A DNA stretch of 64,000 nt from positions 146,714,041-146,778,040 of the forward strand of contig CM038053.1 of NCBI GenBank assembly GCA_021397845.1. Reading direction: 5' to 3'. Both the position numbers and the translations under genes were made by a program. The stretch comes from Areca catechu (Eukaryota; Streptophyta; Magnoliopsida; Arecales; Arecaceae). Of the stretch, positions 34,189-45,462 are shown piece by piece. Numbering within the stretch: the stretch's first letter is position 1; each line of letters begins with the position of its first letter. The notes beneath the pieces are model-generated. The model was not told the DNA's origin, did not search any database, and worked only from the letters and a program-made list of their open reading frames with translations.

Positions 34189-34962
34189 GAGGAAGAAATA
34201 TATGAGCCTGACATAAGTTTGATAGATGAATATGAAGAAGAAGAATTTGAGGATATCTCTCCCGATAATTCAATTAACCAACTCCTACCTAATGGGGTTA
34301 TTGAGGGGACCCCTGCCACTCAAGGAATTCAGGAGCTAACCCTAAGAGAAGACCCTTTTGAGGAAGTTCAGGAAGAGGAAATTACACCAAATGAAAGTTT
34401 AAGTGAGAATACCCCTAAACTCATTGAGGAATCCAAAGAAGACACCCCTGAGTCAAATCTGGTAGAGAAGTGTGAAGAAGGAAGGGGTTCACAAGAATTG
34501 CCCATTGAGAAGGTCCAAGAACAAGAAAAAGACAGTAGCTTAGAGGACTTTTTAGATAAACATTCCAAAGACCTTCCTGATAACCTTCCACCTTCTAGGA
34601 GCACCCAACCTACCCTAGAACTTGCACTTGTAGACCCTCCTAGAGCAAATCATGAGGTTTGGATGAGTGCACCTATAGAACAATGTCCTCATTTTAAGGT
34701 CATCCTGAATAACCATGGTTTGTTTCTTGTTTCCTATAAGCCACCTCAAAACTCTGATTCTTATTTCCTACCCTTCCCTGAATCTTCTCATGTTTCTAGA
34801 GCTATGGGATTACACTTTACTGAGATTTCTAGGTTGCAAGACTCCTTAGAACCTATTAGGTTTGCCACCTACTTCTGGAAGACCTTATGGCACCTACTAG
34901 GCACCCATGATAAGTTTTCATGCTCTGCATGCCATCCTCCGACCCAAGGTCAAACCTAGAGA
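34189..34962 (+). pseudogene. Element B copy 1 acidic ORF fused to integrase remnant
   Basis: The frame (clear from DEYEEEEFEDISPD) is in the -1 phase relative to the equivalent end of gag. About 180 residues are Glu/Asp/Pro/Ser-rich with no domain I recognise. The last 50 residues (LHFTEISRLQDSLEPIRFATYFW, LWHLLGTHDKFSCSACHPP) align by eye with the gypsy integrase core around LHG.P.SIVSDRD..F.S.FW..L...LGT...STAYHPQTDGQT. The catalytic SDRD block is missing and HPQTDGQ is altered. The ORF is therefore a deletion fusion across protease, reverse transcriptase, RNase H and the first half of integrase. It stops at 34,960. Confidence 0.75.
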
Positions 34963-35149
34963 GCCTTAGTTGTTAGGTTTAGACCTAGGGTTCCTTTGGA
35001 ATAAAGTCCATTCTTTAGGAATGCGTCGTCAGTCTAGTTTAGTTTTTCTTGACCCTTTACTAGGCTTTGGCTCAGATTTTGGTTTGATTGAGAGCACCAG
35101 GAATTGGGATTTGTATTTAGTCCAGGAATAAATTTGCATATAATGTTTC

Positions 35150-35937
35150 GATCAATAGGTCTATAGGCTAGAGTCCCTTTGAAATTGTTCATGGATACAA
35201 GCCTCACACACCACTTGATCTGATTTCACTATTAGTCCACACACACAAGTCTCTTGATGCACTTGCATAGCATGTAAAGGACTTGCATAAAGAAATTCAT
35301 GCCAAAATAAATTTAAGTAATGAAACTTATAAGAAGTTGGCTGATTCTCAAAGGCGAGTCAAAACTTTTGTTGAGGGAGACTATGTAATGATTAGGTTAA
35401 GGCCTGAACGGTTTCCTCCTGGAACTGTTAGAAAGTTACATGCTAGAGGAGCTAGACCATTTAGAGTGGTGAAGAGATTAGGGTCCAATGCCTATGTGCT
35501 CGAGTTGCCTTCAGAACTAGGCATTAGCTCCACTTTCAACATTACAGACCTAGTAGAGTATAGAGAGCTAGTTGTGATTCCCAGTGAGCCTTTTTGAGCC
35601 TAATCCTGCTCTTGAGAGTGAACCCAACCCTGTGTGTCCACCAACAAACTGGCCTGTGAGGAAAGAGCAGATTGAAAAGATCCTGGATGATCAGGTTATC
35701 TCTACTCGTAATCGAGGATACCAAAGATACCTGGTCCACTGGCAAGGAAGGCCAGATTCTGATAACTCTTGGATCTCCCGAGAAGAATTACAAGAATTGG
35801 ACCCAGACCTCTTGGAGAGATACCAGAGCCAGCTTGATCCATACTCGACAGGGTCGAGTTCCTCCCACCCCGGGAGAATTGGTGCGGGCACCAGACTCAG
35901 AAGAAGACTTCAGGGTTCCATCTGGATCTCTGATTGA
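35150..35937 (+). pseudogene. Element B copy 1 integrase C-terminus and chromodomain
   Basis: A degenerate IVHGYKPHTPLDLIS block (about 35,170-35,225) leads into the open frame from 35,283 (HKEIHAKINLSNETYKKLAD). The GPY/F-type integrase end follows (GDYVMIRLRPERFPPGTVRKLHARGARPFRVVKRLGSNAYVLELP). A one-base shift in a T-run at about 35,594 separates it from the chromodomain (35,660-35,800: EQIEKILDDQV, YQRYLVHWQG, DNSWISREELQEL). Chromodomains steer chromoviruses to marked chromatin. The frame runs on into LTR2 and stops at 35,935. The same shift occurs in copy 2. Confidence 0.87.
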
Positions 35938-37570
35938 CATTGCCCGAAGAATTAGGATTTTCTGGTTTTGTAATAAGGGTTGACTTGGTCAACTCAATTT
36001 TAGTTTGAGTATGTATTTCCCTGCAATTTAAATTTTGTTGAGTCATGTTGACTCAATACAAGTCCTAGTAGTGGTCTAGGTCTTCTCCAAGGTGCCACAT
36101 TTTCTCCCAGGACCAAGCAAGTGGGCGCCACACTCCCAGCCACACGCCAGAGTCCAGGAGGCGCCACATCTCCATCCAGTGTGCCTTGGTTCCCACACCA
36201 CAAGAAAGCAGGTCCCTTCTTTAATGCGCCACTTGGGGGAGAAATCCATCAAGATACCTCAATCCAAGGAGGAGCCAACTTCTTTCCAGATAAACCCAAG
36301 CCAGGATGGCAAGAATTTTTCTTGAAGATAGGATCAAGGAGGTGCCCCATAATGTTCCATAAAAACCCAAGTTATAAAAGGGAAGAGAGCATGTCTTGGG
36401 GAGAAAATCAAGGAGGCAACCAAAAGTTTCCTAAAGTGCCAAAGCCATGAAAGGAAGAAGCCTAAACTTGTGGAGCAAGACTAGGAGGTGTCCAAAAGAG
36501 CCAAACCATGAAGGGAAAATCCTTGATTCATGGAGAGATACTAGGAGACACCCCCATAACCTGCCATTTAGAGCTGATTTTCAAGTTTTCTTGGAGTTTT
36601 TGGGCTGCCCACTCATGGAAGGAGTCTTGGGAAGAGAATTTGATGCCTAAAGTGTGGGTTAGTCCTATTAGTCCCACATGGGAAGTGTATGAAATTTTAT
36701 TTCTTTGTTATGTCTATATATTCAACTCTATGTAACTCTTGAAAAAATGATGAATGAAATCAATTTCTTTGTGAGCAACTTTTGTTTCTCTCTTCCGCAC
36801 TTGTATTCAAGTGTTGAGCTCCGTGAGGGAGTAAATCCGGGTTCCCTAGGAACCTTGAGGAGGTGTGAGATCTCCAACCCCAAAACCCTAGCTTAGTCCA
36901 CCCATCTCTACTCCACCACCACCAAACCCTAATTTTCCATCTTCATCCCACGGCCACTCTCTTCCACATCGAAGCCGGCCACCAGCATCCAGGTTCAGAT
37001 CAACTATTTCAACTATAGAGCAAGTTCAAAGAAGAGTCAGATCAGTATCAAGATCTCCGGAACTTCTACATCCAACAATCTTCATTAAGTCCTCAGGTCA
37101 GTGTCTTTCTTTGAGTTTCTGGTTCTTTTTTCTTTTGTTCTTCTTCTTCCAGATCCTGAGTTCGAGAAGGAGGCCAACCTTGCCATAGGATGACAATCCG
37201 AGGATCCATTGCGAAGATACCCCGTCTCCAAGGATCCTACAATCTGCTCGAGAGTGTCCTCCAATTGAAGCAACGAGAGATATCACTGCTAGGTAACAAG
37301 AACCATCCCTTCTCACTTTGTCTGTTTCATTGAAACTCAGAGCAAACCCTAGACCTGGGGGTTTCTCAATCCCCAGCGATCCTACTTTTGAGTTACTCTG
37401 ATAATCCACTCCTTTTAATTGTGCTCTCTGTCATTTCTTAGTTTCTTTCAACATTAGTTTATCTTTCCTTTGAGTCAATGCCGACTTCTGAAAATATATT
37501 AAAAAAAAAAATACATTAATTTTAATTTACTTCCGCATCGCATCATCTCTATCTCTTTTGTTCCGCATCA
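35880..37570 (+). repeat. Element B LTR2, shared middle LTR
   Basis: It serves as 3' LTR of copy 1 and 5' LTR of copy 2. It starts TGGTGCGGGCACC after the purine-rich CCCCGGGAGAAT and ends TTCCGCATCA, followed at once by the copy 2 PBS cluster. It is not flanked by a TSD. Confidence 0.9.
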
Positions 37571-37648
37571 TTTTTGGTATCAGAGAAATCGTTCTGCATC
37601 ATTTTTGGTATCAGAGCTTTTGTTCTACATCATTTTTGGTATCAGAGC
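37571..37648 (+). other. Triplicated primer-binding site, element B copy 2
   Basis: PBS units lie at 37,575-37,586 (ending AGA instead of AGC), 37,606-37,617 and 37,637-37,648, again at 31 bp spacing. The first unit has lost one matching base. Confidence 0.92.
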
Positions 37649-38538
37649 CCTGTCTAGGGTTTCTGACTTGCTTGCATGTTCTGAGTGTCTCTCTTTTTTA
37701 CTTTGTCTACTCGAAGTAGACTCCCCAGGACGTCCGGTCCTAGGAACTAAGCAAGGTGCAAGCCTCCTCTTCCCATTCCATGGGGTGTTCCTAGGGCGTG
37801 TAGGGGATCCGCTGGGTTACAACTTCGTAGCAGGAATTGTAAACGGGGGAAGCGTTCTGTTTTCAGTCTGTAACTACCCTATTGTAGGAATTGTTTCTTA
37901 TTGTAGGTAACTCCAAATTATATTATTTTTATTTTGCTGGAACCAGTGTAATTGAAAATATTTTACATAATTTTACTATAATTTATTGGTTTCTGTGAAA
38001 TTTCTGAGAGTTAAATTACAGCAATTCTGTTTCTGTGTTTCTGCAATTCAATTTTTTTGAGTGATCATCTCCTAATTCATCTTAAGGGCAATTGAGCATC
38101 TAAGATAAGGGGAGGAGTTGATAACCTCTCTTTAGCCCAAAACCACCACCCATTCATTCGATCCTAAGCCTAATTTTAAAATTTATTAGACTTAATTTGC
38201 CCTAGTGGGCTAGGGACACCAATAAGTCGGGTCTAGGCTAATGTTGAGTCAGTTTGTCTGGTTACTCTGTGTGTGCTTTGTACTCAGTGTCTAGAATGGT
38301 GGTTCAGGGATTCTATCTCGAAGGGCTTGTGTGCTGGTCCGCCTACCTGACCAATCTCTGATTGGTGTCTAGGATTAGCAATTAGGGACCTAACACTCCC
38401 CTTACACCTGCTTGGCCGAGTCCCGAGTTACTACAGGCTAGCTTGCCACTCTGATTGGGCATCTCGTTTGGGCTCTAGGTCTAGTTAGCCCGTAGTCGTT
38501 TCAGTCGAGTCTCATTTGGTGTGCTTGCTTGCATCATC

Positions 38539-39615
38539 ATGTCCACCCGAAACGAAGTACCCTACCAACCTGGTCAAACCCAACCTGATTTAGAGGCCAT
38601 GATTAGAACTCTTACCGAAAGTATGACCAAATTGAGTCAGGATATGAATGAGGGTTTTGCTCAGTTTAGAGACCGAGCCCAGGGACTTGAGAAATGTAGA
38701 CATCAAAATTGGATCCCTAATCCAAAATTTAATAGGCCCCAACCTCACCCATGCCAGGAGCCTAGGAGGACCTTATACCGTGATCCCGAGCATAACCCTA
38801 GGCGCCTATATCCATACTTGGTTGACTCAGAAAAGGGACCTGTTAGGAACACCGAACCTTATGCACCCACTTTTGATGGAAGACAAGAGACATATATTAA
38901 GTGGGAAGAACAAATGGATCGGTATTTTAAGTGCACTAACATATCGAAATTAGGACAAATTAGGTTGGCCAAAACCAAGTTCACCAAACATGCTAGGTCG
39001 CATTGGTATGCTATTGAGCATGAGTGTTATCAAAGAAAAGAGGAAATATATACTTGGAGAGATATGAGAAGTAAGTTGAGAGATAGGTACCTAGGTAGAT
39101 CCTTTGAGAAAAGACTTTTAGACCAATGGTACCAATTGCGACAAGGTAATAGGCCTGTGTCTAAATATATCGAGGACTTCCAGTGGTATGACATGAAATG
39201 CAATACCATTGAGACCGAAGCTCAGATCACATCGAGGTTTAGGGTTGGGTTACACCCAGACATTTATAGGAAGCTATGCCTTGAAATAACCAATAAGTTA
39301 GACCGAGCCTACCAAGAACACCAAGACTATGAGTGGTCTTTAAGATATAACCAATCAAGTACTTTGGACTTAAAGCCAACCTCTACCAACTTGAGTCAAG
39401 TTCCGATTGATCCGACACCCGTAGTGAACCAGAATTTTGTTTGTCAATTCCCACTTGTGTCACCTCTTGACCAGAAGGATAACACTGAGAAGGAGTTAGG
39501 CATGGCCATCCCAAAATTAGTTGACCTGACCAGAGCTGTACTTAAAGAGGAATCAAAGGAGAATAGATTAGAACATTTCAGTAGATTGAGGAAGAAATAT
39601 ATGAGCCTGACATAA
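38539..39615 (+). pseudogene. Element B copy 2 gag, longer frame
   Basis: The ATG at 38,539 gives MSTRNEVPYQPG. The domain layout is as in copy 1 but open for 358 residues, because GAAGGAGTTAG keeps the phase. The tail adds LGMAIPKLVDLTRAVLKEESKENR and ends MSLT at 39,615. It overlaps by about 30 bases the acidic frame that opens at 39,585 in the -1 phase. No zinc knuckle, protease or reverse transcriptase follows. This is the most complete gag in the window and could still encode a capsid protein. Confidence 0.82.
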
Positions 39616-40361
39616 GTTTGAAAGATGAATATGAAGAAGAAGAATTTGAGGATATCTCTCCCGATAATTCAATTAACCAACTCCTACCTAATGGGGTTAT
39701 TGAGGGGACCCCTGCCACTCAAGGAATTCAGGAGCTAACCCTAAGAGAAGACCCTTTTAAGGAAGTTCAGGAAGAGGAAATTACACCAAATGAAAGTTTA
39801 AGTGAGAATACCCCTGAACTCATTGAGGAATCCAAAGAAGACACCCCTGAGTCAAATCTGGTAGAGAAGTGTGAAGAAGGAAGGGGTTCACAAGAATTGC
39901 ACATTGAGAAGGTCCGAGAACAAGAAAAAGACAGTAGCTTAGAGGACTTTTTAGATAAACATTCCAAAGACCTTCCTGATAACCTTCCACCTTCTAGGAG
40001 CACCCAGCCTACCCTAGAACTTGCACTTGTAGACCCTCCTAGAGCAAATCATGAGGTTTGGATGAGTGCACCTATAGAACAATGTCCTCATTTTAAGGTC
40101 ATCCTGAATAACCAAGGTTTGTTTCTTGTTTCCTATAAGCCACCTCAAAACTCTGATTCTTATTTCCTACCCTTCCCTGAATCTTCTCATGTTTCTAGAG
40201 CTATGGGATTACACTTTACTGAGATTTCTAGGTTGCAAGACTCCTTAGAACCTATTAGGTTTGCCACCTACTTCTGGAAGACCTTATGGCACCTACTAGG
40301 CACCCATGATAAGTTTTCATGCTCTGCATGCCATCCTCCGACCCAAGGTCAAACCTAGAGA
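39585..40361 (+). pseudogene. Element B copy 2 acidic ORF fused to integrase remnant
   Basis: It is nearly identical to 34,189-34,962. The frame opens at 39,585 (IEEEIYEPDISLKDEYEEEEFED), overlaps the gag stop, and ends at 40,358 after the same integrase scrap (LHFTEISRLQDSLEP, WKTLWHLLGTHDKFSC). Differences from copy 1 are a few substitutions (PFKEVQ for PFEEVQ, HIEKVREQ for PIEKVQEQ), all in frame. Confidence 0.75.
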
Positions 40362-40549
40362 GCCTTAGTTGTTAGGTTTAGACCTAGGGTTCCTTTGGAA
40401 TAAAGTCCATTCTTTAGGAATGCGTCGTCAGTCTAGTTTAGTTTTTCTTGACCCTTTACTAGGCTTTGGCTCAGATTTTGGTTTGATTGAGAGCACCAGG
40501 AATTGGGATTTGTATTTTGTCCAGGACTAAATTTGCATATAATGTTTCG

Positions 40550-41380
40550 ATCAATAGGTCTATAGGCTAGAGTCCCTTTGAAATTGTTCATGGATACAAA
40601 TCTCACACACCACTTGATCTGATTTCACTATTAGTCCACACACACAAGTCTCTTGATGCACTTGCATAGCATGTAAAGGACTTGCATAAAGAAATTCATG
40701 CCAAAATAAATTTAAGTAATGAAACTTATAAGAAGTTGGCTGATTCTCAAAGGCGAGTCAAAACTTTTGTTGAGGGAGACTATGTAATGATTAGGTTAAG
40801 GCCTGAACGGTTTCCTCCTGGAACTGTTAGAAAGTTACATGCTAGAGGAGCTGGACTATTTAGAGTGGTGAAGAGAGTAGGGTCCAATGCCTATGTGCTC
40901 GAGTTGCCTTCAGAACTAGGCATTAGCTCCACTTTCAACATTACAGACCTAGTAGAGTATAGAGAGCCAGCTGTGATTCCCAGTGAGCCTTTTTGAGCCT
41001 AATCCTGCTATTGAGAGTGAACCCAACCCTGTGTGTCCACCAACAAACTGGCCTGTGAGGAAAGAGCAGATTGAAAAGATCCTGGATGATCAGGTTATCT
41101 CTACTCGTAATCGAGGATACCAAAGATACCTGGTCCACTGGCAAGGAAGGCCAGATTCTGATAACTCTTGGATCTCCTGAGAAGAATTACAAGAATTGGA
41201 CCCAGACCTCTTGGAGAGATACCAGAGCCAGCTTGATCCATACTCGACAGGGTCGAGTTCCTCCCACCCCGGGAGGATTGGTGCGGGCACCAGACTCAGA
41301 AGAAGACTTCAGGGCTCCATCTGGATCTCTGATTGACATTGCCCGAAGAATTAGGATTTTCTGGTTTTGTAATAAGGGTT
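40550..41380 (+). pseudogene. Element B copy 2 integrase C-terminus and chromodomain, with stop
   Basis: The layout matches copy 1: HKEIHAKINLSNETY from 40,682, the GPY/F-like GDYVMIRLRPERFPPGTV region, the same T-run frameshift at about 40,993, then the chromodomain NPVCPPTNWPVRKEQIEKIL...YLVHWQG. A TGA at about 41,179 replaces the Arg codon after DNSWIS, cutting the last helix of the chromodomain. This lesion is absent from copy 1, so it arose after the duplication or was not shared. Confidence 0.86.
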
Positions 41381-42968
41381 GACTTGGTCAACTCAATTTT
41401 AGTTTGAGTCTGTATTTCCCTGCAATTTAAATTTTGTTGAGTCATGTTGACTCAATACAAGTCCTAGTAGTGGTCTAGGTCTTCTCCAAGGTGCCACATT
41501 TTCTCCCAGGACCAAGCAAGTGGGCACCACACTCCCAGCCACACGCCAGAGTCCAGGAGGTGCCACATGTCCATCCAGTGTGCCTTGGTCCCCACACCAC
41601 AAGAAAGAAGGTCCCTTCTTTCATGCACCACTTGGGGGAGAAATCCATCAAGATACCTCAATCCAAGGAGGAGCCAACTTCTTTCCAGATAAACCCAAGC
41701 CAGGATGGCAAGAATTTTTCTTGAAGATAGGATCAAGGAGGTGCCCCACAATGTTCCATAAAAACCCAAGTTATAAAAGGGAAGAGAGCATGTCTTGGGG
41801 AGAAAATCAAGGAGGCACCCAAAAGTTTCCTAAAGTGCCAAATCCATGAAAGGAAGAAGCCTAAACTTGTGGAGCAAGACTAGGAGGTGTCCAAAAGAGC
41901 CAAACCATGAAGGGAAAATCCTTGATTCATGGAGAGATACTAGGAGACACCCCCATAACCTGCCATTTAGAGCTGATTTTCAAGTTTTCTTGGAGTTTTT
42001 GGGCTGCCCACTCATGGAAGGAGTCTTGGGAAGAGAATTTGATGCCTAAAGTGTGGGTTAGTCCTATTAGTCCCACATGGGAAGTGTATGAAATTTTATT
42101 TCTTTGTTATGTCTATATATTCAACTCTATGTAACTCTTGAAAAAATGATGAATGAAATCAATTTCTTTGTGAGCAACTTTTTGTTTCTCTCTTCCGCAC
42201 TTGTATTCAAGTGTTGAGCTCCGTGAGGGAGTAAATCCAGGTTCCCTAGGAACCTTGAGGAGGTGTGAGATCTCCAACCCCAAAACCCTAGCTTAGTCCA
42301 CCCATCTCTACTCCACCACCACCAAACCCTAATTTTCCATCTTCATCCCACGGCCCCTCTCTTCCACATCGAAGCTGGCCACCAGCATCCAGGTTCAGAT
42401 CAACTATTTCAACTATAGAGCAAGTTCAAAGAAGAGTCAGATCAGTATCAAGATCTCCGGAACTTCTACATCCAACAATCTTCATTAAGTCCTCAGGTCA
42501 GTGTCTTTCTTTGAGTTTCTGGTTCTTTTTTTCTTTTGTTCTTCTCTTCCAGATCATGAGTTCGAGAAGGAGGCCAACCTTGCCATAGGACGACAATCCG
42601 AGGATCCATTGCGAAGATACCCCGTCTCCAAGGATCCTACAATCTGCTCGAGAGTGTCCTCCAATTGAAGCAACGAGAGATATCACTGCTAGGTAACAAG
42701 AACCTTCCCTTCTCACTTTGTCTGTTTCGTTGAAACTCAGAGCAAACCCTAGATCTGGGGGTTTCTCAATCCCCAGCGATCCTACTTTTGAGTTACTCTG
42801 ATAATCCACTCCTTTTAATTATACTCTCTGTCATTTCTTAGTTTCTTTCAACATTAGTTTATCTTTCCTTTGAGTCAAAGCCGACTTCTAAAAATATATT
42901 AAAAAAAAAAATACATTAATTTTAATTTACTTCCGCATCGCATCATCTCTTTCTTTTGTTCTGCATCA
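41279..42968 (+). repeat. Element B LTR3
   Basis: It starts TGGTGCGGGCACC and ends TTTTGTTCTGCATCA directly before the TSD CCAAG. Its end corresponds to the first of the three PBS units, so first-unit priming fits this copy. Confidence 0.9.
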
Positions 42969-42973
42969 CCAAG

Positions 42974-43632
42974 ACTTGAGACCGCATGCCCCATGTGTTT
43001 ATTTATGAGAGGGTGTGCATGAAAGTGAGATGATGTTCCATGAGGGATCGCCCCCTTTGGAGGGGCTTGATCACCATGAGGGGAGGAAGTCCGTAAGGAC
43101 TTCTTATGGTTGAGTCCGGACGTGGAGGTCTCTTGAGTGGGGGCGTGACCATGGCAGAGCTTCCTGGGTTTTGGGAGGCCACGGCATGAAGGGCTTAGGG
43201 AGGCATGATAGGGACTTTATTATGGGATGCTTCTTGGACCATGAGGGTACATCATGGGGCTTTGGAGAAGGGAACCTATGTGAGGTATTGTCCATAGGTA
43301 GAGCTTCTTCTCAAGTTTCAAAGAGGAAGGGGTGCATGTTAAGGTATTGTCCGTGCATGGCCGTATGTGGATTCTTGGGGTGTGAGGCTTGCAAGAGAGA
43401 AGACGTGCAAGACAACGAGAAGCTTCTGGGGTTTCAGAAGGGGTGCTGGGGTATTATGTCTTGTTTATTGTAACAAGGTTCTTCTCCAAAGGATTAATAA
43501 AGTAATCTCTCTTTTTCTCCATCTTTTCTCTTATCTGTCTTTGCATATTAAATCCAAAAATATGTTGTTGGGCTGAATTCTTCCACGTTGCTTCCATAGT
43601 GTAGGTGCTACTTTGATCCAGGATTCCCAACA
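42974..43632 (+). repeat. Element A 5' LTR, second part
   Basis: It resumes ACTTGAGACCGCATGCCCC after element B and one TSD copy (42,969-42,973). It matches the corresponding LTR part at 60,540-61,170 and ends GGATTCCCAACA before the PBS. Confidence 0.87.
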
Positions 43633-43634
43633 AG

Positions 43635-43646
43635 TGGTATCAGAGC
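43635..43646 (+). other. Element A primer-binding site
   Basis: TGGTATCAGAGC lies two bases after the LTR end: initiator-Met type, a single copy. Confidence 0.92.
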
Positions 43647-44936
43647 CACAGGTTTGAAGGTCGGAGAGGAGGATTCAAGGTGTGCATTGAGGCAGGTGGA
43701 GCTATACATGGGTGTGGTATCCTATGTGGATGGAGAAGAGGTCTGACATTGGCGTTAGGTTTGCATAACTATCTGGGTGTACAGCAGAAGCACAGGTTGG
43801 TGTTGCAGTCATAGGGATAGAGCAGGAAGACATCAGTTCAAGGTCAGGAGTGCGGTGGAGCATGAGTCTCAGGAGCTGTGGAGCATGGGTTGATGTTCAA
43901 AATAGGGAGGCGAGGTGGCTTCGATGAGAAGATATCAGTTCTAGAGATAGCAGGAAGGGTGCAGACGGTCATGCAGAGCTTATCAGGGATGGAGAAAGGA
44001 AAAGCCTAGATTTTTTAAGTTCACCAGAGTACATCAGCAGGAGACGGTCTTAGGGAGCACCAGGGGTATCGGACAGTTGGGAGTATCCTAGTATGGCGGC
44101 ATTAGCGTATGGATAGAGACTAGAGCTGATGGAGATGGTAGCTCAAGAAGACCGGGGACAGGTCTCAGGGAGTGCCAGGGATGTCATGTAGTTGGGAGAC
44201 AAGTTGGGACATGATGTAGAAGCTAGGTGGAGATGGTTGTTGGGTTCAGTCATTGGGTTAGCATAAGAGTTGGATGAGCTCTTGGTTTCAGAGGAGCCTA
44301 CGGGGTTGTAGTGTATCTGAAACAGTTTTGGAGAGGTTCGTGGTGTTGCAGAGGGTCCGAGAAGGCAGCGATTGGGTATGAGGTGCAGGTGCAGGCTCAG
44401 CAGGGCAATGTTAAGTGGCTGGCCTCAGGATTTCTTTTTATGGCATCAGGGGGACTTCAATTTCAGGTGGAGCACCGGGAAGAGGTGGCTTCACGGGTGG
44501 AGTAGGATTCAACATGAGTTTAGAGCGAGAGGTGCAGAGAGGACCAGGTCCTAGCACGAGCGCGAGGGGTGCACTTAGTCAGGTGCAGCAGAGTGTGCAG
44601 AGATTGGCATGGCTTTAAGGAGATGGTGTCAGGTAGAGCTCAGTTATAGCAAGTGCTGGCTCAAGATCATTATGGTCTCCCTAGAGAAGTCCAAGGAAAA
44701 GACAGATGCAGTTGCCAAGAGAAGGAAGGCTACAATCATGGTGCCATGGTACAAGCAAGGGTCTTTAGCTATCGAGATGGTCATCCCAAAGGCCTCTAGG
44801 TGAATTCAACAATTGAAGGGTGTTGGTAGAGGGAAGGATATTCGTATAAGGGGCTGTCAGGATACGTAGTTACAGTAGGGTTATGCAGGAGGATATTGCC
44901 AGGTTTGCCAAGGCTTTGGGGCACCAAGGTGGATAT
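43647..44936 (+). other. Element A internal region, non-coding
   Basis: About 1.3 kb of G/A-rich DNA with only short frames (for example 44,311-44,505 and 44,609-44,803) and no gag, protease, polymerase or integrase motif. It ends in the polypurine tract ACCAAGGTGGATAT. Conserved LTRs around a short non-coding core are what define LARD/TRIM-type elements. Confidence 0.8.
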
Positions 44937-45462
44937 TGTAAGGTTAAATGGTGCTCCCAAGCTTTGGAGAAACTTGGGAGGCCATGGCAGGGATGATGGA
45001 GGCGATCCCTGGAGCTTGGAGGCATGTCCCAAGCAGGTCTTGGAGGTGTTCCAGGGATTTCCTAGAGGTGTTCCAAGGAAGGTAACAAAGTTTGGGAGGT
45101 AAATATCCTAAGGGCCCCTTTGAGTCATGTTGGGTCAAGGGGTTTGACCCAAGGATTAGTGTTTTCATATGAGCTTATTAGGGAGAGTTTATGAGAGATT
45201 GTAACATAACCCAATTAGGTTATGGGGTTGGGTCCAGGTTTGTTAATTGGTCAGGAGGTTAGCTAGTTGGTTGGTTAGTTGATTGGTTGTAATCAATTAG
45301 GAAGCTCAACCACCTGAGAGTGCTAATCAGGTGGACCAAAAAGACCAAGAAGATCAAGAAGTCTAAGCCCAACCATGTGAGGAGTTGTAACCACCCAAGA
45401 AGTGGTTGTCATCCAAGAATCCAAGATGCCCAAGACTTGAGACCGCATACCCCATGTGTTTA
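44937..45462 (+). repeat. Element A 3' LTR, first part
   Basis: It starts TGTAAGGTTAAATGGTGCTC and runs to CCCCATGTGTTTA, where element C is inserted. The last five bases, GTTTA (45,458-45,462), are duplicated at 60,535-60,539. Confidence 0.88.

Larger units (their letters stand above)
30481..42968 (+). mobile_element. Element B: tandem three-LTR chromovirus derivative
   Basis: The order is LTR1 (30,481-32,173), internal 1 (32,174-35,879), LTR2 (35,880-37,570), internal 2 (37,571-41,278), LTR3 (41,279-42,968). One TSD, CCAAG, flanks the whole array (30,476-30,480 and 42,969-42,973), with none around the middle LTR. The three LTRs are 1690-1693 bp, and the copies differ only by scattered changes. 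Each internal region has gag, an acidic ORF fused to an integrase scrap, and an integrase end with chromodomain. Protease, reverse transcriptase and RNase H are absent in both. It is best explained as one insertion followed by unequal LTR recombination. Confidence 0.9.

Noticed and set aside
35660..35800. Chromodomain as a host HP1-like or CMT gene
   Set aside because: It directly follows a gypsy integrase end and runs into the LTR, as in chromoviruses.
30481..42968. Three-LTR structure as a simple assembly duplication
   Set aside because: The copies differ by private indels and substitutions and the outer TSD is intact, so I prefer a real tandem. Long reads would settle it.
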